Assembly (NCBI RefSeq): GCF_963259705.1
Contig: NC_081842.1
Location: forward strand, 61,268,787 to 61,332,786
Source of the DNA: Myotis daubentonii
Taxonomy: Eukaryota > Chordata > Mammalia > Chiroptera > Vespertilionidae
Direction of reading: 5' to 3'
DNA length: 64,000 nucleotides
Positions 39,126 through 51,537 of the stretch are shown here, piece by piece. The notes below the pieces were generated by a model. It saw only the letters and a list, made by a program, of their open reading frames with translations. It was not told the origin of the DNA and made no database searches. Each line of letters starts with the position of its first letter. The stretch's first letter is position 1. A program made the translations under genes and the position numbers.

Positions 39126-39912
39126 CCCTAATATGCAACTAGACCAAACGGCAGAACAACCGGTTGCTATCATGTGCGCTGACCACCAGGGGGCGCACGC
39201 GGAACATCTCGGGCGTCGGCCACAGTGGGATGGTGGAGCAGGTGAGCGGGGGGCACCAGACCAAGGCAGGACACTAGTAGCTGTCATTGGGACGAGCCTC
39301 TGGTGGTTACTGAAAATTCTTTTCTCCCGTGCTGCAGTCCCACCCGGTGCTCACACCTGCTGCCAGCGCTGGTCCCGCTTGCGCCCGCTGCCAGCACCCA
39401 GCGCGGTCAGCCCCAATCACCCCTCAGGGCTTATCCACCTCCCCCTACTCCTGAGGCATGATAAGAACTGGCAGCCGCCTCTTGCACCCATTGCTGGCGC
39501 TGGCCCCGCTCGCAACCGCTGCCAGTGACTGGCACCAGTCCCAATTGTTTGGTGACATCAGCGTGTGCAAGCAGTGGCTGCTGGCCCTGATCACCCTGAG
39601 GGTTTCTCCACCTCCCCCAGCTCCTGAGGGGCAATGGGGCAGCAGCTTCCGCTCACACCCTGATGATGGTGCCAGCCCCAATCGCTCTGTGCCATCAGGC
39701 CCCAATCACTCCTCACCGTCAGTGGGTGCGAGCAGGGGCCAGCGCTGTCAGCGCATGGGAGCGGGGCTGCCGGCAGACAAGGGACAGGGGCTGTGGCAGG
39801 AGGGGCCAGGCAGGGGCGTGGAAGATAGGCCGAGACCCGCCCCTGTGCCCACCACAGCCTTATGGCCCACAGTTCCTTTAAAGGTGCACGAATGCGTGAA
39901 CTGGGACCCTAG
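39122..39912 (+). mobile_element. Helitron, sense, 5' end merged with a TG microsatellite
   Basis: Starts near TATCCCTAATATGCAACTAG right after the (TG)n run, ends GGGACCCTAG. Holds CCACCAGGGGGCGC at 39183-39196. Directly joined to the next Helitron. Confidence 0.75.
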
Positions 39913-40337
39913 TCTATACTAATAAAAGAGTAATATGCTAATTAGACCAGGAGACCTTCCAGACAAAGCCATGGTGGCAGGGCCGAGGCAGGGGCGGTTA
40001 GGGGCGATTAGGCCAGGAGGAGAGGGCAGTTGGGGGTGATTAGGTCTTTTGGGGAGATAGTTGGGGACGAGCAGGCCTGCAGTGGGGGGCAGTTGGGGGC
40101 AATCAGGCTGGCAGGAGGCAGCAGTTGGGAGCGAGAAGCCGGTGGGAGGGGCAGTTGGGCATGATGAAGCAGGCAGGCATGTGAGTGGTTAGGAGCCAGT
40201 GGTCCTAGATTGTGAGAGGGATGTCCAACTGCTGGTTTAGGTAGTTGGACATCCCCCGAGGGGTCCCAGATTGGAGAGGGCGCAGGCAGGGCTGAGGGAC
40301 ACCCCCCATGCATGAATTTCGTGCACTGGGACACTAG
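39913..40337 (+). mobile_element. Helibat Helitron, sense (tandem partner)
   Basis: TCTATACTAATAAAAGAG start immediately after the previous CTAG; 3' ATGAATTTCGTGCACTGGGACACTAG end. Lies in COX17 intron 2. Confidence 0.9.
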
Positions 40338-42802
40338 TTTGTCTATAAAAGAAAATGCAAGAGCTTTGGACTTAGAAGATCTGGTATTTAACTGGTTGCG
40401 TGGTCTTGGGCAAGTCCTTAACTTTCTGAACTTCAGTTTTCTCATCTGTAAAGCAGATAGAAACCAGAAAGGAATTCCCCATATCTTGGAAGTTGTGGCT
40501 AGCAAACCTTCAGTTGGGGTCTGTTGAATATATGACCTAATAATGTATTTTTGAAATCTGGTTAGAAGAGCAATCTGAATCCACATAGGGCCCTTCGAAG
40601 AATTTTGGAAGAGGGACAGGTGTCCGATTTCCCTAACCCCCCTGGGGAAATGGAGGAACAGTGAAGTCAAAAATACTTGCTGAAGTTGAGTGGATAGATG
40701 GTGGAATTAAAATTAGAGTCTAGGTCTTTTTTTAAATCCTCACTTGAGGGTATTTTTTCATCGCAACCTTTTTGGTATACAGGATGTCACTTCAACCAAC
40801 TGAACCACTAGGTAGAGCACTTTACACTTCACTCCTTGCACTTAATGAGGCTTTATTGCCAACATATTCACTTTTAGGATTGTGCATAGTCTTGATTTAT
40901 AATCTGAAAACTTGATTATGAATGCTAATTAGACCTATTGTTGAAATGCATAGGTATATAACCAGGTCATTGGCTGGAGGGTAAAATCCAGCACTGCTGT
41001 CTGCACTGTTAAAAGATTAACTTAACTGAATTCATACCTTTCAGACAGTTAGACCACATTTTTCTGAGGCTAGCTTCAAGCGAAAAATATTTTTGCAAAC
41101 AGGTCTTCCCAGTAATGAGTATAAACATTACAAATTCAAAAACCTTAGTACGTATTAATGTTATATCCTAAATAAGGTAGGTCTTAATTGTATCTTAAGC
41201 CCCACCTTAACGTAGGTTGGAACTTAATATAAAAGTAGGCTGCATTCAACCAAAGGTGTAATTTATAATCACCTGCTGAGGCATATTTTCCTAAACTCAC
41301 AAGCTTGGGCCCCGATCTGCACCTGTTAGTTCAGAAACTCCTACCTAGATAATTTTCAAGTGTGTCCCTCTTTAACAACCAGTGGCTTAAGCTGAAGGGA
41401 TAATTCTAAATAAAACTATGGAGATTTAATAGTAGTAAAAGCTGAGACTTGAAAACTACTCTTAAGAAAAATTAGGTGTGTGATGGTGGTGATTCTCAAC
41501 ACTTCTGTCTTATGACTGCTTCTTTTACTGAAAGAGGAACTAGAGGAACCTAGAACCTGCTAAAAAAAAATGTGAACAGGAAATAGCTAGTATCTTTCTG
41601 CCTTTAGGATTCAGAAGGAACCGGGAGAACTCATTTAGGGGGCTAAAATCATTGAAAGAAATTAGAGGACTACCATTTAGTGGCAGTGATAATCAGTATT
41701 TATTAAGTTAAACTAAACTTAATAGTAGGTTGAAATATACTTAAAATATGCTGATTTCATACATACATGCAGCTAATAATGTATGAGAATATGATCCTGA
41801 GAAAATCCAGGAAAAGGGTTATTTCTGCTATTCAAACACTTATTTATTCAATAGATATTTATTGCTTAAGACCCTAAAAAAATGCTAAGATGAGAAGAAC
41901 AGGATCTCTTCTGTCAAGAACTTTACACCCAAAGATATAACCAAGAGGTTTCCATATATGATACTCAGTCAGTAGCAAATGAGGTAACTGTTTGCTATGG
42001 ACTGCTATCTCTTGAATGTTGAGTAGCTTCATTTTTGGTTTTCTTTCCTGCTCAGGCCTTTCCCTTAACTGTATTTTTCCTTTGAGCCTTTTGAAAATTG
42101 ATGGTTTAGATATTTTATTGTTGATGAGGCTTATCTTTTCTAAACCAAATACAGGGACTAGCTAGATGAGGGAAGCACTTGCCTTGGACTTGAAGATTTG
42201 GCTAGCCCAGATTACTTAGTTACCTTTTTAGCATTGTTCTCTGTCTTCTGGGATAAGGATTGGGGGTAGGAGTGGAGGTGGGTGAGAGCTGTCTGGATTG
42301 AAGCCTGGTACTGCCTGACTAGACCTGCAACCCTCTCCTCGATTACTCTCCCCTTTTGATCTTTACAAACGGATTTCAAAAGGGTTACCCTTATTTTGCC
42401 CTTGGGATGAAGTGAGTAACTTTCCACAGGAAGTGCCTTGTATGTAGAGCTGAACTTCTGCCTTTCGCTTTGTACATCTTTGCCAAACATACTTGAATCA
42501 GCAAGGAGAGGTTTGAGTAACTGAAAATAAACTGCCTTAGCTTTTTGGGGAAGATATTTTTGAGAAAATATGTAGTTTTACATCAACAAAGACTTGTGAA
42601 GATTAAACTGTGATGAATTGAACAGTTTCAGCGATGTTTTTAGTTAGGCAAAACTAGAATTTTAAAATGTAGACCTTTTATTCCATGACTGGTTTAGAAT
42701 AATTGTGGTAGTTGGTTAACAGTACTTAGCTGAGTTTCCTAACTCCATAGGTCTGGCATGATGTTTGAAATCTGATTTTCTAAAATAAATCTTTTTCTGT
42801 AG
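40338..42802 (+). other. COX17 intron 2, distal part
   Basis: A MIR (about 40378-40500, with ggtcttgggcaagtccttaa and ttctcatctgtaaa) follows the tandem Helitrons; the remaining 2.3 kb is AT-rich without features I can name. Confidence 0.6.
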
Positions 42803-42925
42803 GTGTTCTGCTCTGTGAATGAATAATTTCTGAAGAATGAAGATGATTTAATAATTTGGAGAGTTCTTTAATGAACTTTCATAAATGGTAAAAGTATAAT
42901 TTATTAAAAAAAAAAAAGGAAATTC
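42803..42925 (+). other. COX17: COX17 3' untranslated exon 3 (probable)
   Basis: A pyrimidine-rich acceptor (ctttttctgtag) precedes AT-rich sequence ending in an ATTAAA signal variant at 42903-42908, followed by an A-run and GT/T-rich sequence near 42950. Human COX17 likewise has an intron after the stop codon and a final non-coding exon. The exact cleavage site is inferred. Confidence 0.7.
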
Positions 42926-43257
42926 CCTGGTTAAAAATCTTTAGGTGTGTTTCTTTCTGTGTTCCTTACATCGTCACACATTACTTACTTACTTATTTAT
43001 ATTAAAGCATGTAGAATAAACAAATCTTGTAATATAAATTTCTTACATTGTGTCATTCTGGGAACTCTTGGGTATTTGTTGTAAGGAGAAAGCAAATACT
43101 GATGTCATCCAATGAGATCTTCAAAATCAGTACATGGAAGTAAAAAATAACCCTTTACCAATTTGGAATGAGGATGGTAGCCATTATCGTATCACTTAAG
43201 GTTCTGTTTTTTATTTTTAACTTTCTTAAAGGCAAGAACTAGACAAGCCTTCAGTCT

Positions 43258-43264
43258 AGATATT

Positions 43265-43323
<59 letters not shown>

Positions 43324-43556
43324 TGTTAATCATCAAAGGATATTCCATTGATTTTTTAGAGCAAGTGGAAGGGAGGAACAGAGACAGAGAAACCTCAGTG
43401 TGAGAGAGACACATTGGTTGCCTCCTGTATGCGCGCCAATGGGCCAAGGATCGAGCCTTCAACTGAGGTACATGCCCTTGATCAGAATCAAACCTGCGAT
43501 CCTTCAGTCGATGCTCAATGCTCTATGCTCTCACCACTGAGCATGCTGACAAACAC
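43258..43556 (-). mobile_element. tRNA-derived SINE, antisense, with (TTTA)n tail
   Basis: The (TTTA) tetranucleotide array 43258-43324 is the expanded tail; the SINE body, 43340-43556, ends CCACTGAGCATGCTGAC. Confidence 0.75.
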
Positions 43557-43673
43557 CAGTCTTAATATTTTAAATTCATATTGTTGTCCATTATTCTCTC
43601 TTTTGGGAAAGTAATTTGTTTAAGTTTTGGAGCACATTAGGATGCCTTGGCTTGAAAGATCTCAATTGCTTGA

Positions 43674-44060
43674 TGCCGCAACCTTCATGGCGAGTTCAGG
43701 ATGACTCGCAGGAGGGCTGACGACACAATGAGTACACTATACAAGAAATATGAATTTTGAAGGCATTGGGGGCCCCGGTGGAAACCTCTTGCATGAAGAG
43801 GAACACTGAGTCTGGGCCCTGCCCACTTTTATTCACTTTGAAAACACATTTGCCCTTTAGCAATACATACAGGCAGGTCAAAGGTAAAGTTTGGTAAACA
43901 ATGTAAGGATTATCAGGTCAGGAAATCGCCTCGAGCCATGGCAGTCACAGCAGCAGCAATCTTGTGTTGATTCCAGCCCTGTTGGGATCAAGGTCCATTG
44001 GTCTTCCAATGTCATCTTTGCACTTTCATGCAAATGCTTGTTATGCTTTGGCCTCTGGCA
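43674..44060 (-). mobile_element. Solo LTR, 387 bp
   Basis: Starts TGCCGC and ends CTGGCA with a perfect 6-bp duplication, GCTTGA, on both sides (43668-43673 and 44061-44066). A minus-strand AATAAA near 43831 suggests minus orientation. No coding sequence is seen. Confidence 0.75.
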
Positions 44061-44089
44061 GCTTGACATAATCTATGTATGGCTATTAA

Positions 44090-44285
44090 GATATTTTTAT
44101 TGATTTCAGAGAGGAAGGGAGAGGGAGAGAGAGCTAGAAACATCAATAAGAGAGTCATTGGCTGCCTCCTACATGCCCTCTACTGGGGATCGAGCTTGCA
44201 ATTTGGGCATGTGCCTTGACCAGGAATCAAACCGTGACCTCTTGGTTCATTGGTTGATGATCAACCACCACCACACCAGCCAGGC
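44090..44285 (-). mobile_element. tRNA-derived SINE, antisense
   Basis: TTTTTATTGATTTCAGAGAG to CACACCAGCCAGGCA; starts about 24 bp past the solo LTR duplication. Confidence 0.85.
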
Positions 44286-44639
44286 ACTAGCCGCATTTTA
44301 AGATAGACTAGGATCATAAGTTTAATTCCTAGGGACCAGAGAGTGTTGTCTCATTAATTGGAGCCCAGGCCAGAGGCTGAGTTAGTACAAATACAGTGCT
44401 AAGGAAATAGCTCTGTGCTATGCTGTAGTGACCTGGAATAAAACAGTGTGTTCACTAACTATAGCAACCCTATTCTCTTGTTAGTTGCTTAAGGGCGAAT
44501 GAAGCAATGGTCATAGTCTTTTAAGTAAATGGAGTTTCAACTCAAAAGATACTGAGGAACATAAGAGAATATGTACTGTTTATATGTCATTGTATGATGG
44601 GAAAATTGCCTGTTTTATAAAATAAAGCAGCTGAATTAA

Positions 44640-44890
44640 ATTATTCCTTAGGATTCATTCCTGTTGATTAAGAGCATGGCTTTGAAGTGTGACAGCCTTA
44701 GGTTCAATAGCTGCCTGTGTGACCTCAAGCAAATTATAACTTTGGGTCTGTTTTTCTCATCTGAAAGAAAAAAAGAAAGAAACAGGGACATTAGTAATGC
44801 CTAATTTGCAAGGTGGTGAGTACTAATTAAAATAGCATATATAAAACATTTGGCAGAGTATTGAACATTTAGTGTTACTGTCATTCTCTG
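44640..44890 (+). repeat. MIR SINE, old
   Basis: ctgcctgtgtgacctcaagc, tttctcatctgaaa and ggcagagtattgaacattta match the MIR core and end. Confidence 0.7.
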
Positions 44891-45336
44891 ATTCTGTGTT
44901 CAGATTTCCACTTGACTATTTGAATAAATACTTTTATTTCAGTAAGCACTTTAAAGTTTTTAGAGCATTAAAGAAGAGAATCTTGGACTATTAAAACATA
45001 TGAGCCAACTTTTCACCCAGGACAGATCCCTGGCAGGTGATTGTCCAGGCTGCTTGAATATGTCCCGGGACTACAGAAATTAACATCACACAGTGTTTCT
45101 TTTTGATGTATGCTGTTTCTATGTGTTTATATATTTTTTAAAACAAAATCATTTTTCTAAGGTACATATTTTTAATGAGATGATAATAGTAATTGCCTTT
45201 TTCCCTTCATACATTTTACCATCCATGAGTAGTTTTGCAATGTGATTTGTGTTGGCTATGTGTAAATCCATTCTGTGGCTTATTTAACCAATTTCCTATT
45301 GTTTGCACATTTATTCATTAAACAAATGCTTTATAC

Positions 45337-45559
45337 CAGTGGTTCTTAACCTTCCTAATGCCGCGACCCTTTAATACAGTTCCTCATGTTGTGGTGACCC
45401 CCAATTTCATTGTTACAAATTGAACATAATTAAAGCATAGTGATTAATCACAAAAACAATATATAATTATATATGTGTTTTCCAATGGTCTTAGGCGACC
45501 CCTATGAAAGGGTCATTTGATCCCCAAAGGGGTCGCAACCCACAGGTTGAAAACCGCTG
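45337..45559. mobile_element. Non-autonomous hAT element
   Basis: CAGTGGTTCTTAACC...GGTTGAAAACCGCTG ends; flanks CTTTATAC and TTTTATAC (7 of 8). Reverse orientation relative to the copy at 30722. Confidence 0.88.
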
Positions 45560-46048
45560 TTTTATACATTGCCTGCTGTATGTCAGATACCATTCTAGGA
45601 ATTGGGTCTTAGTCTTGAATAGGATATATACCAAATACCTAAATTATTTCTGATTTGGGGGGGAGGGAGGAGGTGGGAGGTATTTTGTTGGTTGGTTTTT
45701 ATGGAAAAGGAAGAAATCACCTGAAATCCCACCAGTCTACAACAGGACCACGTTTTGGTGACCTTGGCATTCATCTCTTTATTTTTTTTTACTACTCCGT
45801 AATAACACTGCAATGGAAGTTTCATAGGAAAGTCTTTACAAATATCTTCTAATCACTTAGCCAAATAGGGGCCAGAGGCTGTGTAAATTTTCAAGGCTTT
45901 GAGTACTGCCTGCCTGATCTCTAGAAAGGGGGTATCCGCTTGTAACTTAGTATCTGAGGATGCCTATTTCCTAAAACTCTTAGCAAGGTTAATATTTTTC
46001 AACCTTTGCCAGTTAGATATGCTTACCTGATTCGTAAAGGAGCTAAAG

Positions 46049-46121
46049 CAGCAATTGCCAACCTTTTGGACCTCATGGACCGACCACCAGTGGTGCGTGG
46101 ACCACTGGTTGGCGACTGCTG
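46049..46121. mobile_element. Miniature hAT element, 73 bp
   Basis: Little more than two inverted ends (CAGCAATTGCCAACC...GGTTGGCGACTGCTG); flanks agctaaag and aactaaag (7 of 8). Confidence 0.75.
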
Positions 46122-46639
46122 AACTAAAGCACCCTTCTTGACATCTGCCGTAGTTAAAAACACATTTTACAAGACCTAGTGCTGAAGTCTTCCCTATTGC
46201 TTAAGTCTTCCCAAAGATTATGGGCAGCATTCTACTAAGAGATGTCACCACAGTAATTTGAAAAATGAAGAACTTAGCTTTCTAGTAGGTGACTACCACA
46301 TTCTGATGTACCTTTGCCAAGCCCCTGCTATTCACAATAATTCCCAAATTCTTAAAAAAGACATATTCAACTATTCTCTAATTAGTTCTCTTTATCTAAC
46401 TTTGAACTATTTGACATGAAGGATTGATGAGAACAGGACCATGTCCCTAGGCAAAGCCTACCTTAGGGTAACTACACCTTCCACAGGTCTGATGTGAGGG
46501 TGATGAGAAACTATAACCCTGATTTTACATTTAAAATGAGAGGTTTAGGAAATTGCTCTGGTCAAATATCTGGTGACCTAGAGATGTATCTTGGTCTTGA
46601 GAGTTGAGGCCCAAGTTGTTTCCTGTACCAGGTATCTAA

Positions 46640-46870
46640 TGTAAACATAGTCATAGTTACACATTCATTCTGTACCTATTTTGTGAAGGCCTATTATGTG
46701 CAAGGAGCTGTCCAAGGTGTTGAGTATTCATGTGTGAATCACGTATATCTTGTCCTCAATGAGATGAGAGGTTATTTTTACTGAGGACATACATTATGCC
46801 AACTATGTGCTAAGTAGTGAACAAAGCTTAGTAAGACATGGATCTGCTCTCAAAGAGCTTATAGTCTAGT
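46640..46870 (+). repeat. Ancient interspersed repeat
   Basis: The strings cctattatgtgcaaggagct, atgtgctaagtagtgaacaa and agagcttatagtctagtggg belong to a common ancient mammalian repeat whose family I cannot name with certainty; the Helitron at 46876 follows it. Confidence 0.5.
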
Positions 46871-46875
46871 GGGTA

Positions 46876-47236
46876 TCCTATCTAATAAAAGACAAAAAGG
46901 CTAATTGTACCTTCGCTATGCTTCCCATTGGCTAATCAGGGTGATATGCAAATTAACCGCTAACAAAGATGGCGGTTAATTTGCATACTAGGCTCCAAGC
47001 TGTGGAGCGAGGCCAAACGTACCCGAAGTCTGCCGAGCAGCGAGGCCTCACGGCCCCGGGATCAGCGGAGCAGCTAAGCCTGATGGATGCGGGAGTTGGG
47101 GGGGCGGGGGGGGGGCTCTGGCCGGAGCCCAGCCAGAGCGAAGACCTGGGTCCCGGATGCCAGAGGAAAACTGGTGCCAGCAGCCAAGGGAAGGGAAGGC
47201 CTATCGCACGAATCTCTTCATGCAACAGGCCTCTAG
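46876..47236 (+). mobile_element. Helibat Helitron, sense
   Basis: TCCTATCTAATAAAAG start with the inner block ATGCAAATTAACCG; end CAGGCCTCTAG. The next Helitron starts at the following base. Confidence 0.9.
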
Positions 47237-47818
47237 TCCTATATAATAAAAGCCTAATATGCTAAGTGTCCAGTCTATTCAACCAGTCAAAGCGTAATAT
47301 GCTAATGATACACTAAGGCTGCTCAACTGCTCGCTATGACATGCACTGACCACCAGAGGGCAGACGCTCCAACCGGTAGGTTAGCTTGCTGCTGGGGTCC
47401 AGCCAATCAGGACTGAGTGAGAAGGGCCGGACATGCCCTAGAGCCCTCCTGTGGTCCCTCCCTGGCTGGCCAACCTCCCACATCCCTCCCAGACCCTGAT
47501 CGTGCACCAGTAGGGTCCCTCGGCCTGACCTGCACCCTCTTGCAATCCAGGACCCCTTGGGGAATGTTGGAGAGCTGGTTTTAACCCAATCCCGCTCAAC
47601 ATAGGAACTGTCCTCTGGTGGTCAGTGCACTCCCGCAGGGAAAGCACCGCCAGCCATAAGCCAGGCTTATAGCTGGCCTCTTCCGCCTCTGCAGCAGAAG
47701 GACATCCCCCGAGGGTTCCCAGACTGTGAGAGGGCACAGACCAGGTTGAACCCCCCCCCCCCACACACACACACACACACACACCCCAGTGCATGAATTT
47801 CGTGCACCGGTCCTCTAG
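47237..47818 (+). mobile_element. Helibat Helitron, sense (tandem partner)
   Basis: TCCTATATAATAAAAGCC start; near the 3' end a (C)n(CA)n run, then ATGAATTTCGTGCACCGGTC and CTCTAG. CTCF-like motifs at 47350-47363 (+) and 47608-47621 (-, one change). Confidence 0.92.
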
Positions 47819-47946
47819 TATGTATATAACCAATAGAAATATGAAGTTGAATACTCAGTGCTATGATGAATGTTCCAAGATCCTTTCCTTAAAAGAATTT
47901 CTGCATGTGAGACTATACCAGTGTTTCTTTAGCTATTAAAAACTGC

Positions 47947-48152
47947 TAGGTGTGCCCATCTGGTTGAGCATCGACCTATGAACCAGAGGTCACAGTTTGA
48001 TTCTCAGGGCACATGCCCGGTTGCAAGCTCTATCCCCACTGTGGGGCATGCAGAAAGCAGCCAATCAATGATTCCCTCTCATCATAGATGTTTCTATTTC
48101 TCCCTCTTCCTTTCTCTCTGAAATCAATAAAAATATTTTAAATATATTACAA
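47947..48152 (+). mobile_element. tRNA-derived SINE
   Basis: GGTTGAGCATCGACCTATGA head, GAAATCAATAAAAATATTTT tail. Confidence 0.82.
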
Positions 48153-48402
48153 AAAAACTGCTAGGTGATAAAGGAAAACTCATAGCTGGAAGCCCATTGC
48201 AAGTTCTGCATGCAATAATAGAGGCTCAATGATACCTTCTAGGACAAGTTATTTTTTATCTCAGACCTTTCCTTTTTAGGACTGATGAAGCCAATCATAT
48301 ATTTTGTTGTTAAAGTCTTGCAGAAGAGAGAAACCATTCCTAAGGCATGCGTGCCCTTTAAGTCTGATTGAGCCAAATTAGGTTTATATTTTTATGAACC
48401 AA

Positions 48403-48809
48403 CTAGACGCTCGGTGCAAGAAATTTGTGCACTGGAGGGGTGTCCCTCAGCCCAGCCTGCACCCTCTCTAATCTGGGACCCCTGGGGTGATGTCTGACTG
48501 CAGGATTGGGCCTAAACCAGCAGTCAGACATCCCTCTCACAATCTGGGACTGCTTGCTTCTAACCACTCACCTGCCTGCCTGCCTGATTGCCCCTAACGG
48601 CTTCTGCCTGCTGGCCTGATCACCCCCTAACTGCTCCCCTGCTGGCCTGATTGACACCTAACTGCTCCCCTGCCGGCTCGATCGCTCCCAACTGCCCTCC
48701 CCTGCTGGCCTGATCGCCCCCAACTGCCCTCTCCTGCCAGCCATCTTGTGGTGGCCATCTTGTGATGACATGAGGGTGCTACGGTCACCGAGGCTTTTAT
48801 TAGTATAGA
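48403..48809 (-). mobile_element. Helibat Helitron, antisense
   Basis: CTAGACGCTCGGTGCAAG start, CTTTTATTAGTATAG end. The interior TGGTGGCCATCTTGTGATGACATGAGG matches the 5' part of the Helitron at 933-1343. Confidence 0.9.
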
Positions 48810-50094
48810 TAATAGTTGTCAGCAGAATGCCTTATGCTGATTGGCTTAAACAGAACCCCCACTCCCTCTCTTGGATCTATGTGTAATTTAGATATCAGGA
48901 CAAAACTGGAATTCTGTTAAAAGGAAGAAGAGATAAATGGATAGTGAGTAGGTGTCCAATTTTCCACTAAACCATCTTGTTTTCTTAACAACCAAGTTAT
49001 CCTGAAAGGTCAAATTGAGTTTAGAGGAGCAATTCCTCATAAAGTTTTGAGAGAAACATATTGATAGAACATTAGTAGTCTGATGCTCAGTTTTCATATA
49101 AGAAGATAATCCTGTCCAGAGAACTGTCCTCTGAAGAGCAGTCCTTATAGAAATCCTCAAGGGGCTCTGAATCTGGAGGCATTCAACTGCAAGCACCAGA
49201 CTACCAGCTGCATCTGGATGTCACATTCCAGGTTTGAGACAATGGCTCACTTTCAAGAATAGAGGCCTGTCTGTTTTTCTGTTCTTTACCCTTCTCATCC
49301 TTAAGCATATCATATCTCATGGCTATGGTGACTTCAAGCATTACATCATCACATAACTGTCTTCAAGCCAGGATGAGAGGTAGGCCTCCTTACTGTCTGC
49401 CAAGGAGCCTGCTTTTTCCCAGAAGCTCCCCCATGCACTTCCTCATCTCTCACTGGTCACATGCCTACCCTTAAACCTGTTGCCATCCAGGAGAAAGGGA
49501 TCTCATGCTTGGCTTTGACCAGTCTTATTTCAGGCCCTGGCAACTGGGGGAGAAGCCCACCTTCCTTAACATATTGCCAGAGCAAAATCAGACTTCCATA
49601 AATTAAGGAAATTAAGGTTGCTATAGGAAAGGCAACAAGTAGTGTCTGCCTAAGACCAACTTGGCAGTATGTGTCCAAAGCCTCTGTTCTATTTTAACAT
49701 CTATATTAGGAAAGCATTAATCTCAAGCGCAGTGTATCTCAAATTCTGTGTGGTGAGGAATCAGCTTTGATGGTTTCAATTCACAGACTGATATTAGGAA
49801 AGTGAAATTTAAAAAAAAGACACTACATGGGCCCCACGTTTTTATTAAACTCAAAGGCCACAAGTTTCTCTGTCAAATTGCTATAAAAGTGCCTAAGTAC
49901 TATTAATTTCTGTTCTCATCTCATCATGGACCAGTAACAGTTCGCAGCTCACTGGTTCACAACCCCACCTGGCAAGGCACCGCGCTGACTTCACCCTCTG
50001 GCCCCTGCTGGCCTCTCCTGCCTGCCTTTGATTCACCTACAGCAAGCTGTTCTCTGTTACCAGAATGCCTTGTGTTTTTGTTTTACTTCTGGAC
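48810..50094. other. Intergenic DNA between COX17 and POPDC2
   Basis: Single-copy-looking or very old sequence, with no exon or RNA gene that I recognise. Confidence 0.5.
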
Positions 50095-50385
50095 TTGACT
50101 TCACGTTCTGTTCTCCCTTCCTGGAATGCCTTACCCTGGCTGGGGAACACCTACTCATCTTTTTAGACCAGCTTAAATGTCACCTTCCTTTCGATCTTTG
50201 CTCCCCTGTCAGTGCTTCCTTTGAGTCCCGAATGTGCTTATTTTATTGGATTGTTGTTATTCCTAGGTCAGCCGCCCTCACCAGATCAAAAGTTCCCTGA
50301 AGGTGATAATTGTCTTGCTCATATTTCTATCTCCTGTTCTTGGAGCACATACTTTGCCCTAAATAAATCCTTATTGATAATTGAG
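50095..50385 (+). repeat. L2 LINE 3' fragment
   Basis: ttcctggaatgccttaccct, cagcttaaatgtcaccttcc, agttccctgaaggtgataat and ctaaataaatcctta follow the L2 3' end in order. Confidence 0.75.
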
Positions 50386-50714
50386 TCCACTCAACAAATA
50401 ATGTTTCTCTCTTGTTATTCTCCCCCAAATATTTTCTACTGTGCTTCTGCCTGCATGTTTGTGGATTTCCTTATAAGAACACACCATTGTGACACAAATT
50501 TTTCTTTTGTCTTCCATCAAGTCTGGGTTTAAAAACAAGATACAACTTTCCATTGTCTATTCCCATCATGGGTCCTAACCTCTATGCATCAACGTCGCTG
50601 CCTCGCAGACAGTGTGTGGGGTTTCTGAGCCCACAGTGCACTCCAGCAGCATCGCATGTTCCTGTAGCAACACGTATAAATTCCCAAAAGTACCTACCAA
50701 GGTGGTACAGCACA

Positions 50715-50875
50715 GAGAACATACAATTTAGAGTCACAGTCCTTGCTCAGATACTAGCTCTGTGGCCTTGGGCAAGTTCCTTAGCTTCTCTGAACCCGTT
50801 TCTTCCACTTAAAAAAAAAATGTATGCGGTGATATGAGGAAACAATAATTGCTTGATAAATGTTAGTCCCCTCTG
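50715..50875 (+). repeat. MIR SINE, old
   Basis: ctctgtggccttgggcaagt and ttagcttctctgaacc are MIR core strings. Confidence 0.75.
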
Positions 50876-51537
50876 CTCAGATGGGCACATGTGTGGATTG
50901 ATAAGGAACGCAGGCTGAGAACAGTAGCCAATGGGTTTGCCTGTCTCTTTAACATGTTGGGGCCAGCCTGTGCTTCAGGCTTGCTGAGAAAAATGACCGG
51001 CTTTGAAATTCTATCTTGGGCAGAGCATTGGTCACTTCTCTGTTCCTGTGCTTCTGATTTCCTTTCTCACAGCTGGCAGGGACTACGACATTGGCAGCTC
51101 AAGGGGTGCATGACTAAGGCGGAGGGAGGAGCAGCTGCTGCCTGTTAGAAAGTGGGTGGTTGGGGTGGGAGGCAGGCTTACAAGCAGCATATGGAAATTC
51201 CCCCAACTCCACCACTCCAATGACATCACGGATCTAAACCATTGCTGCGAGAGGGGCTCCAGGGCAGGCCTCTCCTCCAGGCATTCCAGCTCTTCTCCTT
51301 TACCACTGATTTTCCACCCTCTTGGCTTTAGAAGGGAGTATTGGAATATGATGCACATTTGTTGATTTTAATTAAATAAGAAAAAAACTGATGTCCTTCA
51401 ACATGCCGTGCATTTCCACACTTCTGTGCCTCACTTTTGTTGTTCTCATTACTAGAAACACTTCTCCCTCTACTTTACAGATGGGTTCCCTCAATATTTC
51501 CAGTACCCATCTGGCACCATACAGAGTTATTATAATA

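Noticed and set aside
39082..39922. Frames starting with poly-Cys/Val, and several Helitron-internal frames
   Set aside because: Produced by the (TG)n run and GC-rich Helitron sequence; no Rep/helicase motifs.
40008..40670. 220-codon minus-strand frame
   Set aside because: Crosses a Helitron end and a MIR; no protein family match.
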